Assembly: GCF_001831495.1 (NCBI RefSeq)
Contig: NZ_CP017689.1
Coordinates: forward strand, 992,001 to 1,056,000
Direction of reading: 5' to 3'
Source: Thalassotalea crassostreae
GTDB lineage: Bacteria > Pseudomonadota > Gammaproteobacteria > Enterobacterales > Alteromonadaceae
Length of the DNA: 64,000 bases
Below the pieces are notes generated by a model. That model had not been told where the DNA came from. It saw only the letters and a program-made list of their open reading frames with translations, and searched no databases. Of this stretch, positions 26,599 to 36,906 are shown one piece after another; position 1 is the stretch's first letter, and each line of letters starts with the position of its first letter. The translations under genes and the position numbers were made by a program.

Positions 26599-27493
26599 TT
26601 ACTGTGGTTTGGTGGCTTTAGTTGGTCGTCCTAATGTTGGTAAATCAACATTGTTGAACGCTTTGCTTGGTCAGAAAATATCAATCACCTCCCGTAAGCC
26701 ACAAACAACACGCCATCGTATTTTAGGTATTTTAACTGAAGAAAATCGCCAAGCGGTTTTGGTTGATACTCCTGGTCTACATCAGGAAGAAAAGCGCGCA
26801 ATCAACCGATTGATGAATCGTGCTGCTAGTAGTTCTATTGCTGAAGTTGAGCTAATTATCTTTATCGTCGAAGGAACAAATTGGACTAGTGATGATGAGA
26901 TGGTGTTGAATAAAATTAAGAACTCAGGTCGACCGGCAATTTTGTGTGTTAACAAAATTGATAATGTTCAAGATAAAGAACAGTTACTACCGCATTTGCA
27001 AAAAATTGCTGCTATGCACGACTTCAAAGAGATTGTGCCTATTAGTGCAACTAAAGGCGATAAAGTCGATAAGATACGCGAGATATGTTTGCAAAACCTC
27101 CCTGAAAGTGATTTTTGGTTTCCTGAGGATCATATTACTGATCGTTCATCACGCTTTATGGCGGCTGAGATTGTTCGTGAGAAATTAATTCGCTTTACTG
27201 GCGATGAATTACCTTATTCAACAACAGTTGAAATTGAACAGTTTAAATCTGACCAAAAGGGCATTATTCATATCAATGCTTTGATTTTAGTCGAACGTAA
27301 TTCGCAAAAACGCATGATTATTGGCAATAAAGGTGAAAAGCTAAAAGTCATAGGACGCGAAGCGCGACGAGATTTAGAAGAGTTATTTGAACGCCAAGTT
27401 TTTTTAGAAACTTGGGTTAAAGTTAAGTCGGGCTGGGCTGATGATGAACGTGCATTGCGGTCGTTAGGCTATGGAGATGATTATTCCGGCTAA
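26588..27493 (+). CDS. era: GTPase Era, 16S rRNA/30S assembly
   Basis: This 301-residue GTPase has G1 [10 protein letters not shown]3 [10 protein letters not shown]4 NKID and a C-terminal KH domain ([21 protein letters not shown], shown in part) that binds the 3' end of 16S rRNA. The start at 26588 ([16 protein letters not shown]) is chosen over 26528, which would push 20 unrelated residues into the rnc gene. The rnc-era overlap couples rRNA cleavage and subunit assembly genes, as in E. coli. Confidence 0.97.
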   Translation: MSNNYCGLVALVGRPNVGKSTLLNALLGQKISITSRKPQTTRHRILGILTEENRQAVLVDTPGLHQEEKRAINRLMNRAASSSIAEVELIIFIVEGTNWTSDDEMVLNKIKNSGRPAILCVNKIDNVQDKEQLLPHLQKIAAMHDFKEIVPISATKGDKVDKIREICLQNLPESDFWFPEDHITDRSSRFMAAEIVREKLIRFTGDELPYSTTVEIEQFKSDQKGIIHINALILVERNSQKRMIIGNKGEKLKVIGREARRDLEELFERQVFLETWVKVKSGWADDERALRSLGYGDDYSG

Positions 27494-27531
27494 GCTGTTT
27501 AATCGCTCATTCAATATAGCTTATTCAATTT

Positions 27532-28290
27532 ATGGCAATAACATCTGAACTTAACCTGCAAAAGGCCTATTTACTCCATTCAAGGCCTTATCGAGATAAT
27601 CGCTTATTGGTTAATTTACTCACTGAAGAAAATGGCCATGTAAGCGCCGTGGTGTATGTTGGTAAAGGCGGCAGTAAAGGTAAGTCGGCAAATAAAAAAG
27701 GCCTATTACAACCGTTTGCAAAACTTGATGTTGAACTTAAAGGTAATGGTGCTCTCAAAAATTTATCAAAAGTTGAAAATGCTGAAAAATCTCTGCCTTT
27801 AGAAAGTGACTATTTGTTTAGTGGATTTTACCTTAATGAGCTGATGGTTCGGTTGTTACCTGAAAACATCGAGTTGGAATCCTTATTTGAGTTCTATCAA
27901 ACCTCAATCAATCAGCTCGCTAACAAAGAACAAATAGAACCCATCTTAAGACAATTCGAATTAACCTTGTTAACCGAACTTGGATTATCGTTAGACTTTT
28001 CCATTTTAGATCTACAACAAAATCAAAATCCCAATACCTATGATATACGCGAGCCGCATTTTGATTGTCATTACTATCTACCGGAACAAGGCTTTGTATT
28101 AGCTAATTTTGCTGGTAAAACGCCAGCTTATAATACCGAGCATTTGCGCATGATTGGAGATGGTAATTTTTATCAGGCAGACGTATTATTAACGTTTAAG
28201 CGATTAATGCGCCAAGTCTTACAAGGTTACTTAGGGAATAAGCCGCTAAATAGTCGTAAGCTTTTTAGTAATAAATTTAAAAATAACTAA
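27532..28290 (+). CDS. recO: DNA repair protein RecO
   Basis: This 252-residue protein has an N-terminal OB fold (KAYLLHSRPYRDNRLLVNLLT, shown in part) and a helical C-terminal half with FYLNELMVRLLP and FELTLLTELGL, the family landmarks. It lacks the zinc-binding Cys cluster, as in other gammaproteobacterial RecO. It loads RecA on SSB-coated gaps with RecR. It follows era and precedes pdxJ in the conserved order. Confidence 0.94.
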   Translation: MAITSELNLQKAYLLHSRPYRDNRLLVNLLTEENGHVSAVVYVGKGGSKGKSANKKGLLQPFAKLDVELKGNGALKNLSKVENAEKSLPLESDYLFSGFYLNELMVRLLPENIELESLFEFYQTSINQLANKEQIEPILRQFELTLLTELGLSLDFSILDLQQNQNPNTYDIREPHFDCHYYLPEQGFVLANFAGKTPAYNTEHLRMIGDGNFYQADVLLTFKRLMRQVLQGYLGNKPLNSRKLFSNKFKNN

Positions 28291-28323
28291 CATGTTTATC
28301 TTTTATCGAGAACTGGAACAATT

Positions 28324-29058
28324 ATGAGTGATATTTTACTAGGTGTTAATGTTGACCACATTGCCACTATTCGCCAAGCCCGTGGCACGACATTTCCTGA
28401 TCCTGCCCATGCTGCTAGTGTTGCTGAGCATGCCGGTGCTGACGGTATTACCATACACTTACGCGAAGACCGCCGTCACATCAATGATAGAGACGTTGAA
28501 GTGATGGCCCATACCATTCAATCGAGAATGAATCTTGAGATGGCGGTAACCGATGAAATGCTGGCAATCGCTTGTCGTATTAAACCTGTATTTTGTTGTT
28601 TAGTACCTGAAAAACGCGAAGAGTTAACTACTGAAGGTGGCCTTGATGTTGCTGGTCAAGTAGACAAAATTAGCGCAGCTGTTAGTCAATTAGCAGAAAA
28701 TAATATTCAAGTTAGCTTGTTTATTGATGCTGATATCACTCAGATTGATGCTGCGAAAAAAACGGGCGCGCCTTATATCGAAATTCACACAGGATGTTAC
28801 GCGGATGCAGAAAATGAATCCGAACAGCTTGCTGAGCTCGAACGATTAACCCAAGGTATTAAATACGCGCACTCAATCGGTTTAAAAGTAAATGCTGGTC
28901 ATGGGCTAAATTATTTTAACGTTAAGCCTATCGCTGCGATAAAGGAGATCATCGAATTAAATATTGGTCATTCTATTATCGCTCGTGCGGCGATTGACGG
29001 TTTAGACAAGGCGGTACGCGATATGAAACGTCTGATGATCGAAGCTCGTCAAGGCTAG
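28324..29058 (+). CDS. pdxJ: Pyridoxine 5'-phosphate synthase PdxJ
   Basis: This 244-residue TIM-barrel enzyme has [18 protein letters not shown] at the N-terminus, [19 protein letters not shown] motif (here [19 protein letters not shown]), ETGCYA-type (here [10 protein letters not shown]) and [12 protein letters not shown]. It condenses 1-deoxyxylulose 5-phosphate with aminoacetone phosphate in vitamin B6 synthesis. It lies 21 bp before acpS, the same pair as in E. coli. Confidence 0.97.
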   Translation: MSDILLGVNVDHIATIRQARGTTFPDPAHAASVAEHAGADGITIHLREDRRHINDRDVEVMAHTIQSRMNLEMAVTDEMLAIACRIKPVFCCLVPEKREELTTEGGLDVAGQVDKISAAVSQLAENNIQVSLFIDADITQIDAAKKTGAPYIEIHTGCYADAENESEQLAELERLTQGIKYAHSIGLKVNAGHGLNYFNVKPIAAIKEIIELNIGHSIIARAAIDGLDKAVRDMKRLMIEARQG

Positions 29059-29079
29059 TTATTAAGGAAGTATTGAACT

Positions 29080-29460
29080 ATGTCTGTTGTTGGAATTGGA
29101 AACGATATTGTTGAAATAAGCCGCATTGCCAATATGAGTGATGGCGCGCTTGCTCGCCTAGCAAAACGAGTGCTATGTGAAAGTGAAATGAAACGCTATC
29201 AATCGATTAAACAACAGCATAGTTTTCTAGCGAAACGATGGGCTGCAAAAGAAGCAGCGTCAAAAGCATTAGGTACTGGCATCGCTGATGGCGTATCGTT
29301 TCAACATTTTGAGATTAAAAATTTAGCGTCAGGTAAACCTGAATTATTGTTGACGGGTAGGGCTTTGGAAATTGCCAAGCAGCTTGGCGCGAAATATTTT
29401 CATTTAAGTTTGTCTGACGAAAAGCATTATGCGTTAGCTTTTGTGGTGCTGTCGGCATAA
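29080..29460 (+). CDS. acpS: Holo-[acyl-carrier-protein] synthase
   Basis: This 126-residue protein starts VVGIGNDIVEISRI (magnesium-binding Asp) and has FLAKRWAAKEAASKALGTGI, the catalytic helix with Glu and Lys. It transfers phosphopantetheine from CoA to apo-ACP. It is the last gene of the rnc-era-recO-pdxJ-acpS run and converges with barA 42 bp later; no clear terminator is visible between them. Confidence 0.96.
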   Translation: MSVVGIGNDIVEISRIANMSDGALARLAKRVLCESEMKRYQSIKQQHSFLAKRWAAKEAASKALGTGIADGVSFQHFEIKNLASGKPELLLTGRALEIAKQLGAKYFHLSLSDEKHYALAFVVLSA

Positions 29461-29502
29461 TCGATATTGAAATAAACCAGCTTTATCTATTTGAAGCTAA
29501 AC

Positions 29503-32274
29503 CTAAACTGACACAGTTCTTACTTCACTCATAAAATCTTCAACGCTATTTAATACCGTGTCTATTTCATCAAATAGTTCAAAAAACTCAGGCTCTAAGG
29601 CGTCTAATAACTCGCCTTGTTTTAATTGTGTTTCTAGTGAAAATGCGATTTTTTCGAGTCGAGGTACTCCAACATAGCAGCATGCGCCATTGAGTTTATG
29701 TAAAATACTTGCAACTGTCGCTGCATCACTTTGTTTAATGTCATGGGCCAAAGATTCCGCTGTTTCTGGCAGCGTGCGAATTAGCATTCCTAACATTTCA
29801 AACGCTAAACCTTGGTTATTTCCACTACGTTGCATCGCTAATTGCCAATCAAAAATACCATTAAATGAATGTTCTTTTTGAGGCGTAACTAATTCGTTTT
29901 TGCTGGCAATATGTTCAACGCCGGCATGTTCATAAATAATATGTTCAAGAATAGACTCATCAATTGGCTTTGCCATATAACCGTTAAAGCCGGATTTGAT
30001 CAATTTCTCTTTCTCACCCGCTAATGCATGTGCAGTGACGGCAATAATCTTAGTGTCGATATTGAGGCTATTGCTATTAATTTGTTTCATCGCAGTGATA
30101 CCATCCATCACTGGCATCTGGATATCCATAAGAATTAAATCAAACTTTTGTTCATGACACAGGTTAAGGGCATCACGACCATTTGTAGCTTGTACTACGG
30201 TTTCAACTTTTTGACTAATCAAAGTGAAAAGCAGTTTTAAATTCGCTTCATTGTCATCGACAATTAAAACCGATATTGGTAATCGATGTGACTCGATTGT
30301 CGCTCTTTCTTTCGGCGCATCTAGTTGTAGGTTTTTACTTAATAACGCTTCCGTTAAATTGCTTTGAGTAAGCGGCTTGCTAATGCAATTTCTTGCACCA
30401 GAAGCAACAAACGTTTGTTGTAATGATAACGAATTCGAGTTTATCGCAACGATGATACGTTTCGCACTTTCGCTTAACGAGCTAATTAAATTTTTGATAT
30501 CATTGATGTTGGTTGTCGTTACTTTTTGACCAATTAAAGCAAAATCAAACTTGTGCAGATCCTTGCTTTTGACTAACTGTTCAATGTTACCTGCAACGGT
30601 AACCTTCATGTTCCAATGCTCTAACAGAGCAACTATAGAATCACGGGCGTGAACATTTGGCTCTAAATAAAGAATGCGTTTGTGTTCCAGTTCAAATGGC
30701 TCAGACACGTTGTCTACGGGCAGCTGATTAATTTCGACGTTAAAACTAAAGTTAAAGCTGGTGCCTTGATGTACCTTACTGGTGTAAGTGATGTCACCAT
30801 CCATTTCTTGTGCTAAACGTTTACAGATAACTAGGCCTAAACCAGTACCGCCGTATAATCGCGTAATTGACTTATCTGCTTGAGAGAATGCTTCGAACAA
30901 GTTTTCTTTTTGCTCATTACTAATACCGATACCAGTATCTGTAATATTAAACATCACCTCTATTTTACTATCGCCTTTGTCTTCGTAATCGACGTCGATA
31001 GTAATGTTACCTTGGTCAGTAAACTTAATTGCGTTGCCAACTAAATTTAGTAGCACTTGCTTAATTCTTAATGAATCACCAATCAATGAATTCGGTAAGT
31101 TTGGTGCAATATTGATAGATAACTCTAAGTTTTTATTGTGTGCAGTAGGTGCCAGCAACGTAATGGTTTCATCAATACAACCACGGAAACCAAAAGGGAT
31201 ATGTTCGATTGTCATATGACCAGATTCAAGCTTAGAGAAATCGAGAATATCGTTGATGATCGCCAATAAATTATTGGCTGAATTATCAATGGTAGAGAGA
31301 TATTCACGTTGAGTCTCAGAAAGAGGCGTTTTTAGCACTTGACGGGTAAAACCAATAACGCCATTAAGTGGGGTTCTCAATTCGTGTGACATGTTAGCTA
31401 AAAACTCAGATTTAACTCTGTTGGCATCTTGTGCTTTGCGCTTAGCTAGATTTAGCTGCACGTTTTGAATTTCAAATTGTTCTAATGCTTCACGCAAATC
31501 TAACGTCGCTTGATCGATGTTTGCTTCTAAGTCTTTTTGATAATCTTCGATTGCTTGCGCCATATTGTTAATACCAATACGCAAATTATCCAGCTCACCT
31601 TCAAATGGCTTGTCGATACGAGAATCCAAAACCCCTTGACGAATTTGCAGAACAATATCGTTCATCTCTTTCACTGGTTGCGAAATGATATACACAAGTT
31701 TGTTGGCAAAAAATGCGGAGATCAATACACCCAAAAATATGGTGGTTAGAGCGATTACAATGACAATCTGTTTGTTAAATAAGTTTAAGCTTTTATCGAC
31801 TTCGAGAGCGAAATAACCAAAGTAGAGTTTTTCAGTTGGTAGACCATTATCTTTTAATACTTCCAGCTCAATCGGGTAGTACATGACGTAGTAGTTGAGC
31901 CTATCGTCAATAATAATGTCCTTCGCCGGAAGCACATCATTATTTAAGATGTAATCCTGAGGATTAATTTTAGGACTAGAATTAAGTAAGTTTCGATTAT
32001 CTTTATCGAATAGCAAAATCGTTTTAATAAAATCAGAGTTACTGACATGAACGTATTGGATGAGTTTTTTTAGGGTAAAATACTCGTGGTTTTCCATTCG
32101 GTGAGCACTAGCAATAGCAAGTGGATCGGCAATGGCTTTTGCTTGTAAATGCAAAGTTTGGTCAAGTTCATTTATACGCGTATTAGCAAAATAGGCACCC
32201 AATACCGAGCCGATCACCAAAGTAGGTAGTACAGCAAGTAAAATAACCCAGTCCTTGATAGTTATTTTGATCAT
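29503..32274 (-). CDS. barA: Hybrid sensor histidine kinase BarA
   Basis: This 923-residue protein, close to E. coli BarA in length, has a membrane helix at 11-31, a periplasmic sensor of about 140 residues, a second helix near 170-190 and HAMP. HisKA follows with the phosphorylated His in FLANMSHELRTPLN near 296, then HATPase (NLVGNAIKFTD, GTGLGL). A degenerate receiver comes next (about 530-640), then a true receiver (SVLIVDDNEANLKLL, DIQMPVMDG) near 670-790 and an HPt domain with HKLNGACCYVG near 861. BarA feeds UvrY/GacA to control CsrB-type RNAs. It converges with acpS and diverges from rlmD. Confidence 0.93.
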   Translation of the reverse strand: MIKITIKDWVILLAVLPTLVIGSVLGAYFANTRINELDQTLHLQAKAIADPLAIASAHRMENHEYFTLKKLIQYVHVSNSDFIKTILLFDKDNRNLLNSSPKINPQDYILNNDVLPAKDIIIDDRLNYYVMYYPIELEVLKDNGLPTEKLYFGYFALEVDKSLNLFNKQIVIVIALTTIFLGVLISAFFANKLVYIISQPVKEMNDIVLQIRQGVLDSRIDKPFEGELDNLRIGINNMAQAIEDYQKDLEANIDQATLDLREALEQFEIQNVQLNLAKRKAQDANRVKSEFLANMSHELRTPLNGVIGFTRQVLKTPLSETQREYLSTIDNSANNLLAIINDILDFSKLESGHMTIEHIPFGFRGCIDETITLLAPTAHNKNLELSINIAPNLPNSLIGDSLRIKQVLLNLVGNAIKFTDQGNITIDVDYEDKGDSKIEVMFNITDTGIGISNEQKENLFEAFSQADKSITRLYGGTGLGLVICKRLAQEMDGDITYTSKVHQGTSFNFSFNVEINQLPVDNVSEPFELEHKRILYLEPNVHARDSIVALLEHWNMKVTVAGNIEQLVKSKDLHKFDFALIGQKVTTTNINDIKNLISSLSESAKRIIVAINSNSLSLQQTFVASGARNCISKPLTQSNLTEALLSKNLQLDAPKERATIESHRLPISVLIVDDNEANLKLLFTLISQKVETVVQATNGRDALNLCHEQKFDLILMDIQMPVMDGITAMKQINSNSLNIDTKIIAVTAHALAGEKEKLIKSGFNGYMAKPIDESILEHIIYEHAGVEHIASKNELVTPQKEHSFNGIFDWQLAMQRSGNNQGLAFEMLGMLIRTLPETAESLAHDIKQSDAATVASILHKLNGACCYVGVPRLEKIAFSLETQLKQGELLDALEPEFFELFDEIDTVLNSVEDFMSEVRTVSV

Positions 32275-32396
32275 ATAATAGGTCTAATTCGTGTTAAAAT
32301 TCTTGATTGATGTTATCTAATGATGGCACATCTATATGCAATTTAGTAGCGCTATGCAAATATGGCCTTATTTTTAATAAAAGTATTTGAATTATA

Positions 32397-33719
32397 ATGG
32401 TAAATTTTTATAAACCGAAAGCGGTTAAAAAGCAACAAAATCGTCTGATAACAGTCGAGATAAACTCGCTGGATATCAACGGCGATGGTGTTTCACGTAT
32501 TGGTAAAAAGCCGGTGTTTATTAGCGGTGCTTTGCCTGGTGAAAAAGTTGAAGCGAAAGTCTCCGAAGAAAAGTCAAAATACCTGCGTGCCCGAGCCATT
32601 AAAATATACCAACAATCTGAGCAAAGAGTCGAACCAAAATGTCGTCACTTCTATCAGTGCGGTGGCTGTGATTTACAGCATATGAGTTCAGACGCACAAA
32701 TCGCCTATAAACAAAAAAAAGTAGCGACATTGTTTAGTCGCAACGCCGACTTAAATGATTTGCCATGGCAGGCTCCGCTAATTAGCGAGCAATGGAATTA
32801 TCGTCGAAAAGCTCGAATTGGTGTGCAGTATAATAAACTTAACCAGACAACCATTGGGTTTCGTCAAAAGGGCTCAAACGTTCTTACGCCGGTTAAATCA
32901 TGCCATTTATTACCGTCGATATTTGCCGACGAATTTTCGGCTTTTCACGAACTTTTAGATAATTTTACCAGTCATAGAGCAATATCTCATATTGAAATAA
33001 TCGATGCTGAAAGACCTGCCGTTATTTTTAGGCAAGTTGCTAAATTAACTGCCCATGACTTAGCGTTGTTAGAGAAATTTTCAACGAGTAAAGACTATCA
33101 ATTGTTATTGCAAACCGATAACGCGATAGTTGACTTGAACAAACAAAAGCCAGGGTTATTTAGCTATGACATCTGTGGTAGTCAATTGCAGTTTAGCGAA
33201 TCAGATTTTGTCCAAGTTAACAGCCATTTAAATATTGCCATGGTTGAACAAGCGATTGATTATTTGCAACTTGAAGCAAGTGATACGGTATTAGATCTAT
33301 TTTGTGGCCTTGGAAATTTTTCTATACCGATGGCAAAAATGGTCAACAAGGTTATTGGTGTTGAAGGTGTGCAAGCCATGGTTGATAGAGCACAAAGCAA
33401 TGCACAACTAAATCAATTGAGTAATTGTGAATTTTTGCAAGCTGATCTAAATGTTGAGAAAGACCGATTTGATTGGTTAAATAGCGATATTGACAAAGTA
33501 TTACTTGACCCCGCGCGCGCAGGTGCGTTTAATGCGGTGAAAAATATTGTCGAACTAAATGTGAATTTAATACTCTATATTTCATGTGATCCAGCGACAA
33601 TGACTCGAGATGCAAAAATCTTATTTGAGCATGGCTATAAACTCGAAAAATTATCTTTGATGGATATGTTTAGTCAGACCCGTCATGTAGAAACTATGGC
33701 ACTATTTATTCGAAATTAA
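32397..33719 (+). CDS. rlmD: 23S rRNA (uracil-1939-C5)-methyltransferase RlmD
   Basis: This 440-residue protein has an N-terminal TRAM domain (SLDINGDGVSRIGKKPVFISG, shown in part) and a 4Fe-4S Cys cluster CRHFYQCGGCDLQH near 82-95. The SAM-dependent domain has DLFCGLGNFSIPMA, and the catalytic Cys is in YISCDPATMTRD. It methylates U1939 of 23S rRNA. It lies just upstream of relA and diverges from barA, the same barA-rlmD-relA neighbourhood as in E. coli. Confidence 0.95.
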   Translation: MVNFYKPKAVKKQQNRLITVEINSLDINGDGVSRIGKKPVFISGALPGEKVEAKVSEEKSKYLRARAIKIYQQSEQRVEPKCRHFYQCGGCDLQHMSSDAQIAYKQKKVATLFSRNADLNDLPWQAPLISEQWNYRRKARIGVQYNKLNQTTIGFRQKGSNVLTPVKSCHLLPSIFADEFSAFHELLDNFTSHRAISHIEIIDAERPAVIFRQVAKLTAHDLALLEKFSTSKDYQLLLQTDNAIVDLNKQKPGLFSYDICGSQLQFSESDFVQVNSHLNIAMVEQAIDYLQLEASDTVLDLFCGLGNFSIPMAKMVNKVIGVEGVQAMVDRAQSNAQLNQLSNCEFLQADLNVEKDRFDWLNSDIDKVLLDPARAGAFNAVKNIVELNVNLILYISCDPATMTRDAKILFEHGYKLEKLSLMDMFSQTRHVETMALFIRN

Positions 33720-33860
33720 GTTATTCGAAAGTAAGTTAGCCAAAATTAGATTAGCCGCAATAAAATGTCGGCATTACTAAACGAAAAAGCTTGTATTAAG
33801 CCGTTAGATAACACTGCGATATTCGCAGTTGAATAAAATTACCGTTTTGTAGGAACAGTT

Positions 33861-36056
33861 ATGGTATCCGTGAGAAAGTCTCACCAGATGACAACCGAGA
33901 ATTTTGAATCTTGGTTAACACAATTAAGCCTAGATGAAACTAAAAAATTAGCATTAGAATCATTATGGTCAGAGCAGCAGGCATTATTTAATCAGCATTT
34001 AACCTGCCAACAAAAAGCACTTGAAATGGTGGAAATTTTGGCCGGATTAAATATGGACAAAGATTCATTGCTTGCAGCCATGCTAGTGCCATTAGTGGAA
34101 CATCAACAACTCGAGTTAGACGCGATTGAAGAACACTATGGTAAAGCCATCCATACATTAGTTCATGGCGTCAGCCAAATGGACGCGATTCGCACTTTAC
34201 AACAACCGACAGGTACTAAATTTGCCTCTGGTCAAATAGATAATTTACGTCGTATGTTGTTATCCATGGTTGCCGATGTGCGCGCCGTCGTTATCAAACT
34301 TGCCGAGCGGGTGTGTAATCTAAGGTATGTAAAAGATAGTGACGAAGAAACCAGAGTACTTGCGGCGAAGGAAACTGCAACCATCTATGCACCACTTGCA
34401 AACCGTCTAGGAATAGGTCAGTTAAAGTGGGAACTCGAAGATATTTCATTCCGCTATTTACACCCTGATACTTATAAAAAAATTGCCAAGTTACTTGATG
34501 AAAAACGCCTCGATCGAGAGCAATACATGGTTGATTTTGTCGGCAGTATTCAACGTGAACTTGATGCTTTAAATATTAAAGGACAGGTCTACGGTAGACC
34601 AAAGCATATCTATAGCATCTGGAAAAAGATGCAGAAAAAATCATTAGAGTTTGATCAACTTTTCGACGTCAGAGCGATGCGCATTGTGGTTGATAAACTC
34701 CAAGATTGTTACAGCGCTTTAGGTATTGTGCATACCAATTGGAAACATTTACCAAGCGAATTTGATGATTATGTAGCTACACCTAAACCTAATGGTTATC
34801 AATCGATTCACACCGTAGTTCTCGGCCCTGATGGCAAAGCAGTCGAAATTCAAATACGTACCCAGCAAATGCACGATGATGCTGAGTTGGGCGTCGCTGC
34901 ACACTGGCGCTATAAAGAAGGCAGTGCGTCTGGCAAATCAGGTGGTTTTGATGAAAAGATTAATTGGTTAAGAAAGTTACTGCAATGGCAAGAGGACGTA
35001 TCTAACTCTGACGAGTTGGTGGATGAGTTGCGCAATGAAGTGTTTGAAGATCGTATCTACGTGTTTACCCCAAACGGTGATGTTATCGACTTACCAAATG
35101 GTTCAACACCATTAGATTTTGCTTACTACATTCATTCCAATGTCGGTCACCGTTGTATCGGTGCAAAAGTATCAGGCAGGATCGTTCCATTTACCTATAA
35201 ATTGAAAACTGGTGAGCAGCTAGAGATTTTAACGACCAAACAACCGAGCCCGAGCCGAGATTGGTTAAATCCGTCGTTAGGTTATATTCATACCGCTAGA
35301 GCTCGCTCTAAAGTGCAGGCATTTTTTAGGCTGTTAGATAGAGAGAAAAACACTATTGCCGGTAAAGAGTTGCTTGATGCAGAACTTGCCCGCCAAGAAA
35401 TGCAGGATGTCGATCTACAACCAATATTTAAACGCTTTAACGTAAAAACCGTTGATGATTTATATGCAGCGATTGGCAGCGGTCATGCTCGAGTGATGCA
35501 GATTGTAAATCAAATCCAGTTTTTATTGGATAAGAATAAGCCAGCAAGTGACGTTGATCCTAAGATGGTGATTCGCCAACAAACGGAAAATCAAAAGTCT
35601 GATCAAAACGGCATTACCGTTTCCGGTGTCGGAAATTTAATGACTCATATGGCTAAATGTTGCCAACCAGTGCCAGGTGATCAAATTAAAGGCTTTATTA
35701 CTCAGGGGCGAGGTATATCGGTTCATCGTAGTGATTGTGAACAATTACAAAACGCTTTAAAGCAAACTCCGGAGCGCTATGTCGATGTGCAATGGGGCGA
35801 AGACCAACGCAGTAAATATCAGGTTTCAATACAAATTGTTGCTGGTGACCGTCAAGGATTATTGCGCGATATTACCACCATAATCGCCAATGAAAAAGTC
35901 AATGTGCTTGATATGTCTTCACGCAATGACTACAAAAATAGTAGCAGTATTATCAATTTTAAAATTGAGTTAGCCAATGCTGAAGTACTCGATAGGTTGT
36001 TTAATAAAATAGATCAACTTGATGATATCGGTTCGATAAAACGTATTAGAAGTTAA
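33861..36056 (+). CDS. relA: GTP pyrophosphokinase RelA
   Basis: This 731-residue (p)ppGpp synthetase has a hydrolase domain that is clearly dead: the HDxxED metal site is replaced (AAMLVPLVEHQQ). The synthetase domain has GRPKHIYSIWKKMQKK, LFDVRAMRIVV and PNGYQSIHTVV near 245-330. TGS (IYVFTPNGDVIDLP), the CCQPVPGD zinc-finger region and a C-terminal ACT domain follow. It senses uncharged tRNA on ribosomes and makes (p)ppGpp. AGGAACAG lies upstream of the ATG. The gene precedes mazG by 18 bp, so both are likely co-transcribed. Confidence 0.97.
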   Translation: MVSVRKSHQMTTENFESWLTQLSLDETKKLALESLWSEQQALFNQHLTCQQKALEMVEILAGLNMDKDSLLAAMLVPLVEHQQLELDAIEEHYGKAIHTLVHGVSQMDAIRTLQQPTGTKFASGQIDNLRRMLLSMVADVRAVVIKLAERVCNLRYVKDSDEETRVLAAKETATIYAPLANRLGIGQLKWELEDISFRYLHPDTYKKIAKLLDEKRLDREQYMVDFVGSIQRELDALNIKGQVYGRPKHIYSIWKKMQKKSLEFDQLFDVRAMRIVVDKLQDCYSALGIVHTNWKHLPSEFDDYVATPKPNGYQSIHTVVLGPDGKAVEIQIRTQQMHDDAELGVAAHWRYKEGSASGKSGGFDEKINWLRKLLQWQEDVSNSDELVDELRNEVFEDRIYVFTPNGDVIDLPNGSTPLDFAYYIHSNVGHRCIGAKVSGRIVPFTYKLKTGEQLEILTTKQPSPSRDWLNPSLGYIHTARARSKVQAFFRLLDREKNTIAGKELLDAELARQEMQDVDLQPIFKRFNVKTVDDLYAAIGSGHARVMQIVNQIQFLLDKNKPASDVDPKMVIRQQTENQKSDQNGITVSGVGNLMTHMAKCCQPVPGDQIKGFITQGRGISVHRSDCEQLQNALKQTPERYVDVQWGEDQRSKYQVSIQIVAGDRQGLLRDITTIIANEKVNVLDMSSRNDYKNSSSIINFKIELANAEVLDRLFNKIDQLDDIGSIKRIRS

Positions 36057-36074
36057 CGAAAGGACGAAGCAAAA

Positions 36075-36869
36075 ATGTTGCAAGCACCAGCATCAATTGA
36101 AAAGCTTGTTTGGATTATGAGCCAATTGCGCGACCCTAATAAGGGGTGCCCATGGGATTTAAAACAAGACTATTCTTCAATCGTACCTTATACATTGGAA
36201 GAAGCGTTTGAAGTGGCAGAAGCTATCGAGAATGAAGATTTTGATGAGTTGGAAAAAGAGCTTGGAGATTTATTATTTCAGGTGGTGTTTTATGCACGCT
36301 TAGGTGAAGAAGAGCAACGGTTTGATTTTAGCAAGGTTGTTAGTGCTATTTGCGAAAAGTTGATCCGTCGTCACCCTCATGTGTTTGCTGATCAAGAATT
36401 TGCTAATGATGAAGAAATAAAGCGAAACTGGGAAGATGAAAAAGCGAAAGAACGTCATGTTAAAAACCAACAAACGTCGATTTTAACCGATATTCCTAAA
36501 TCTTTGCCGGCGTTATCACAGGCAAATAAGATTCAAAAGCGTTGTGCTCATGTTGGATTTGATTGGGACAATATCAGTGATGTAGTCGACAAAATTAAAG
36601 AAGAGCTTGATGAAGTCGAGCATGAGCTGGCGCAAACGCCGGTGCCACAGGATAACCTGAGTGAAGAAATTGGCGACTTGCTATTTGCCGTAGTAAACTT
36701 AGCCCGACATGTAAAAATTGACCCCGAACAAACGCTCAGACAAGCCAATCGTAAATTTACCAAACGTTTCCAGTTTATCGAACAGCATCACACTGACAAT
36801 GATCTCGATATAAAAGCTTCTACACTCGACTATTTAGAGCAGCTTTGGCAACAGGCTAAGGCTCAATAA
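36075..36869 (+). CDS. mazG: Nucleoside triphosphate pyrophosphohydrolase MazG
   Basis: This 264-residue protein has two MazG domains. The first has CPWDLKQDYSSIVPYTLEEAFE and ELEKELGDLLFQVVFYA, near 25-90. The second has VGFDWDNISDVVDKIKEELDE and EEIGDLLFAVVNLARH, near 160-220. The EExxD metal sites are intact. It hydrolyses NTPs to NMP and pyrophosphate and in E. coli tempers (p)ppGpp-linked death. It follows relA directly, which fits that link. AGGACGAAG precedes the ATG. Confidence 0.96.
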   Translation: MLQAPASIEKLVWIMSQLRDPNKGCPWDLKQDYSSIVPYTLEEAFEVAEAIENEDFDELEKELGDLLFQVVFYARLGEEEQRFDFSKVVSAICEKLIRRHPHVFADQEFANDEEIKRNWEDEKAKERHVKNQQTSILTDIPKSLPALSQANKIQKRCAHVGFDWDNISDVVDKIKEELDEVEHELAQTPVPQDNLSEEIGDLLFAVVNLARHVKIDPEQTLRQANRKFTKRFQFIEQHHTDNDLDIKASTLDYLEQLWQQAKAQ

Positions 36870-36906
36870 AGTACATAATAAAACAACGCCTCAACAAGGA
36901 TACACA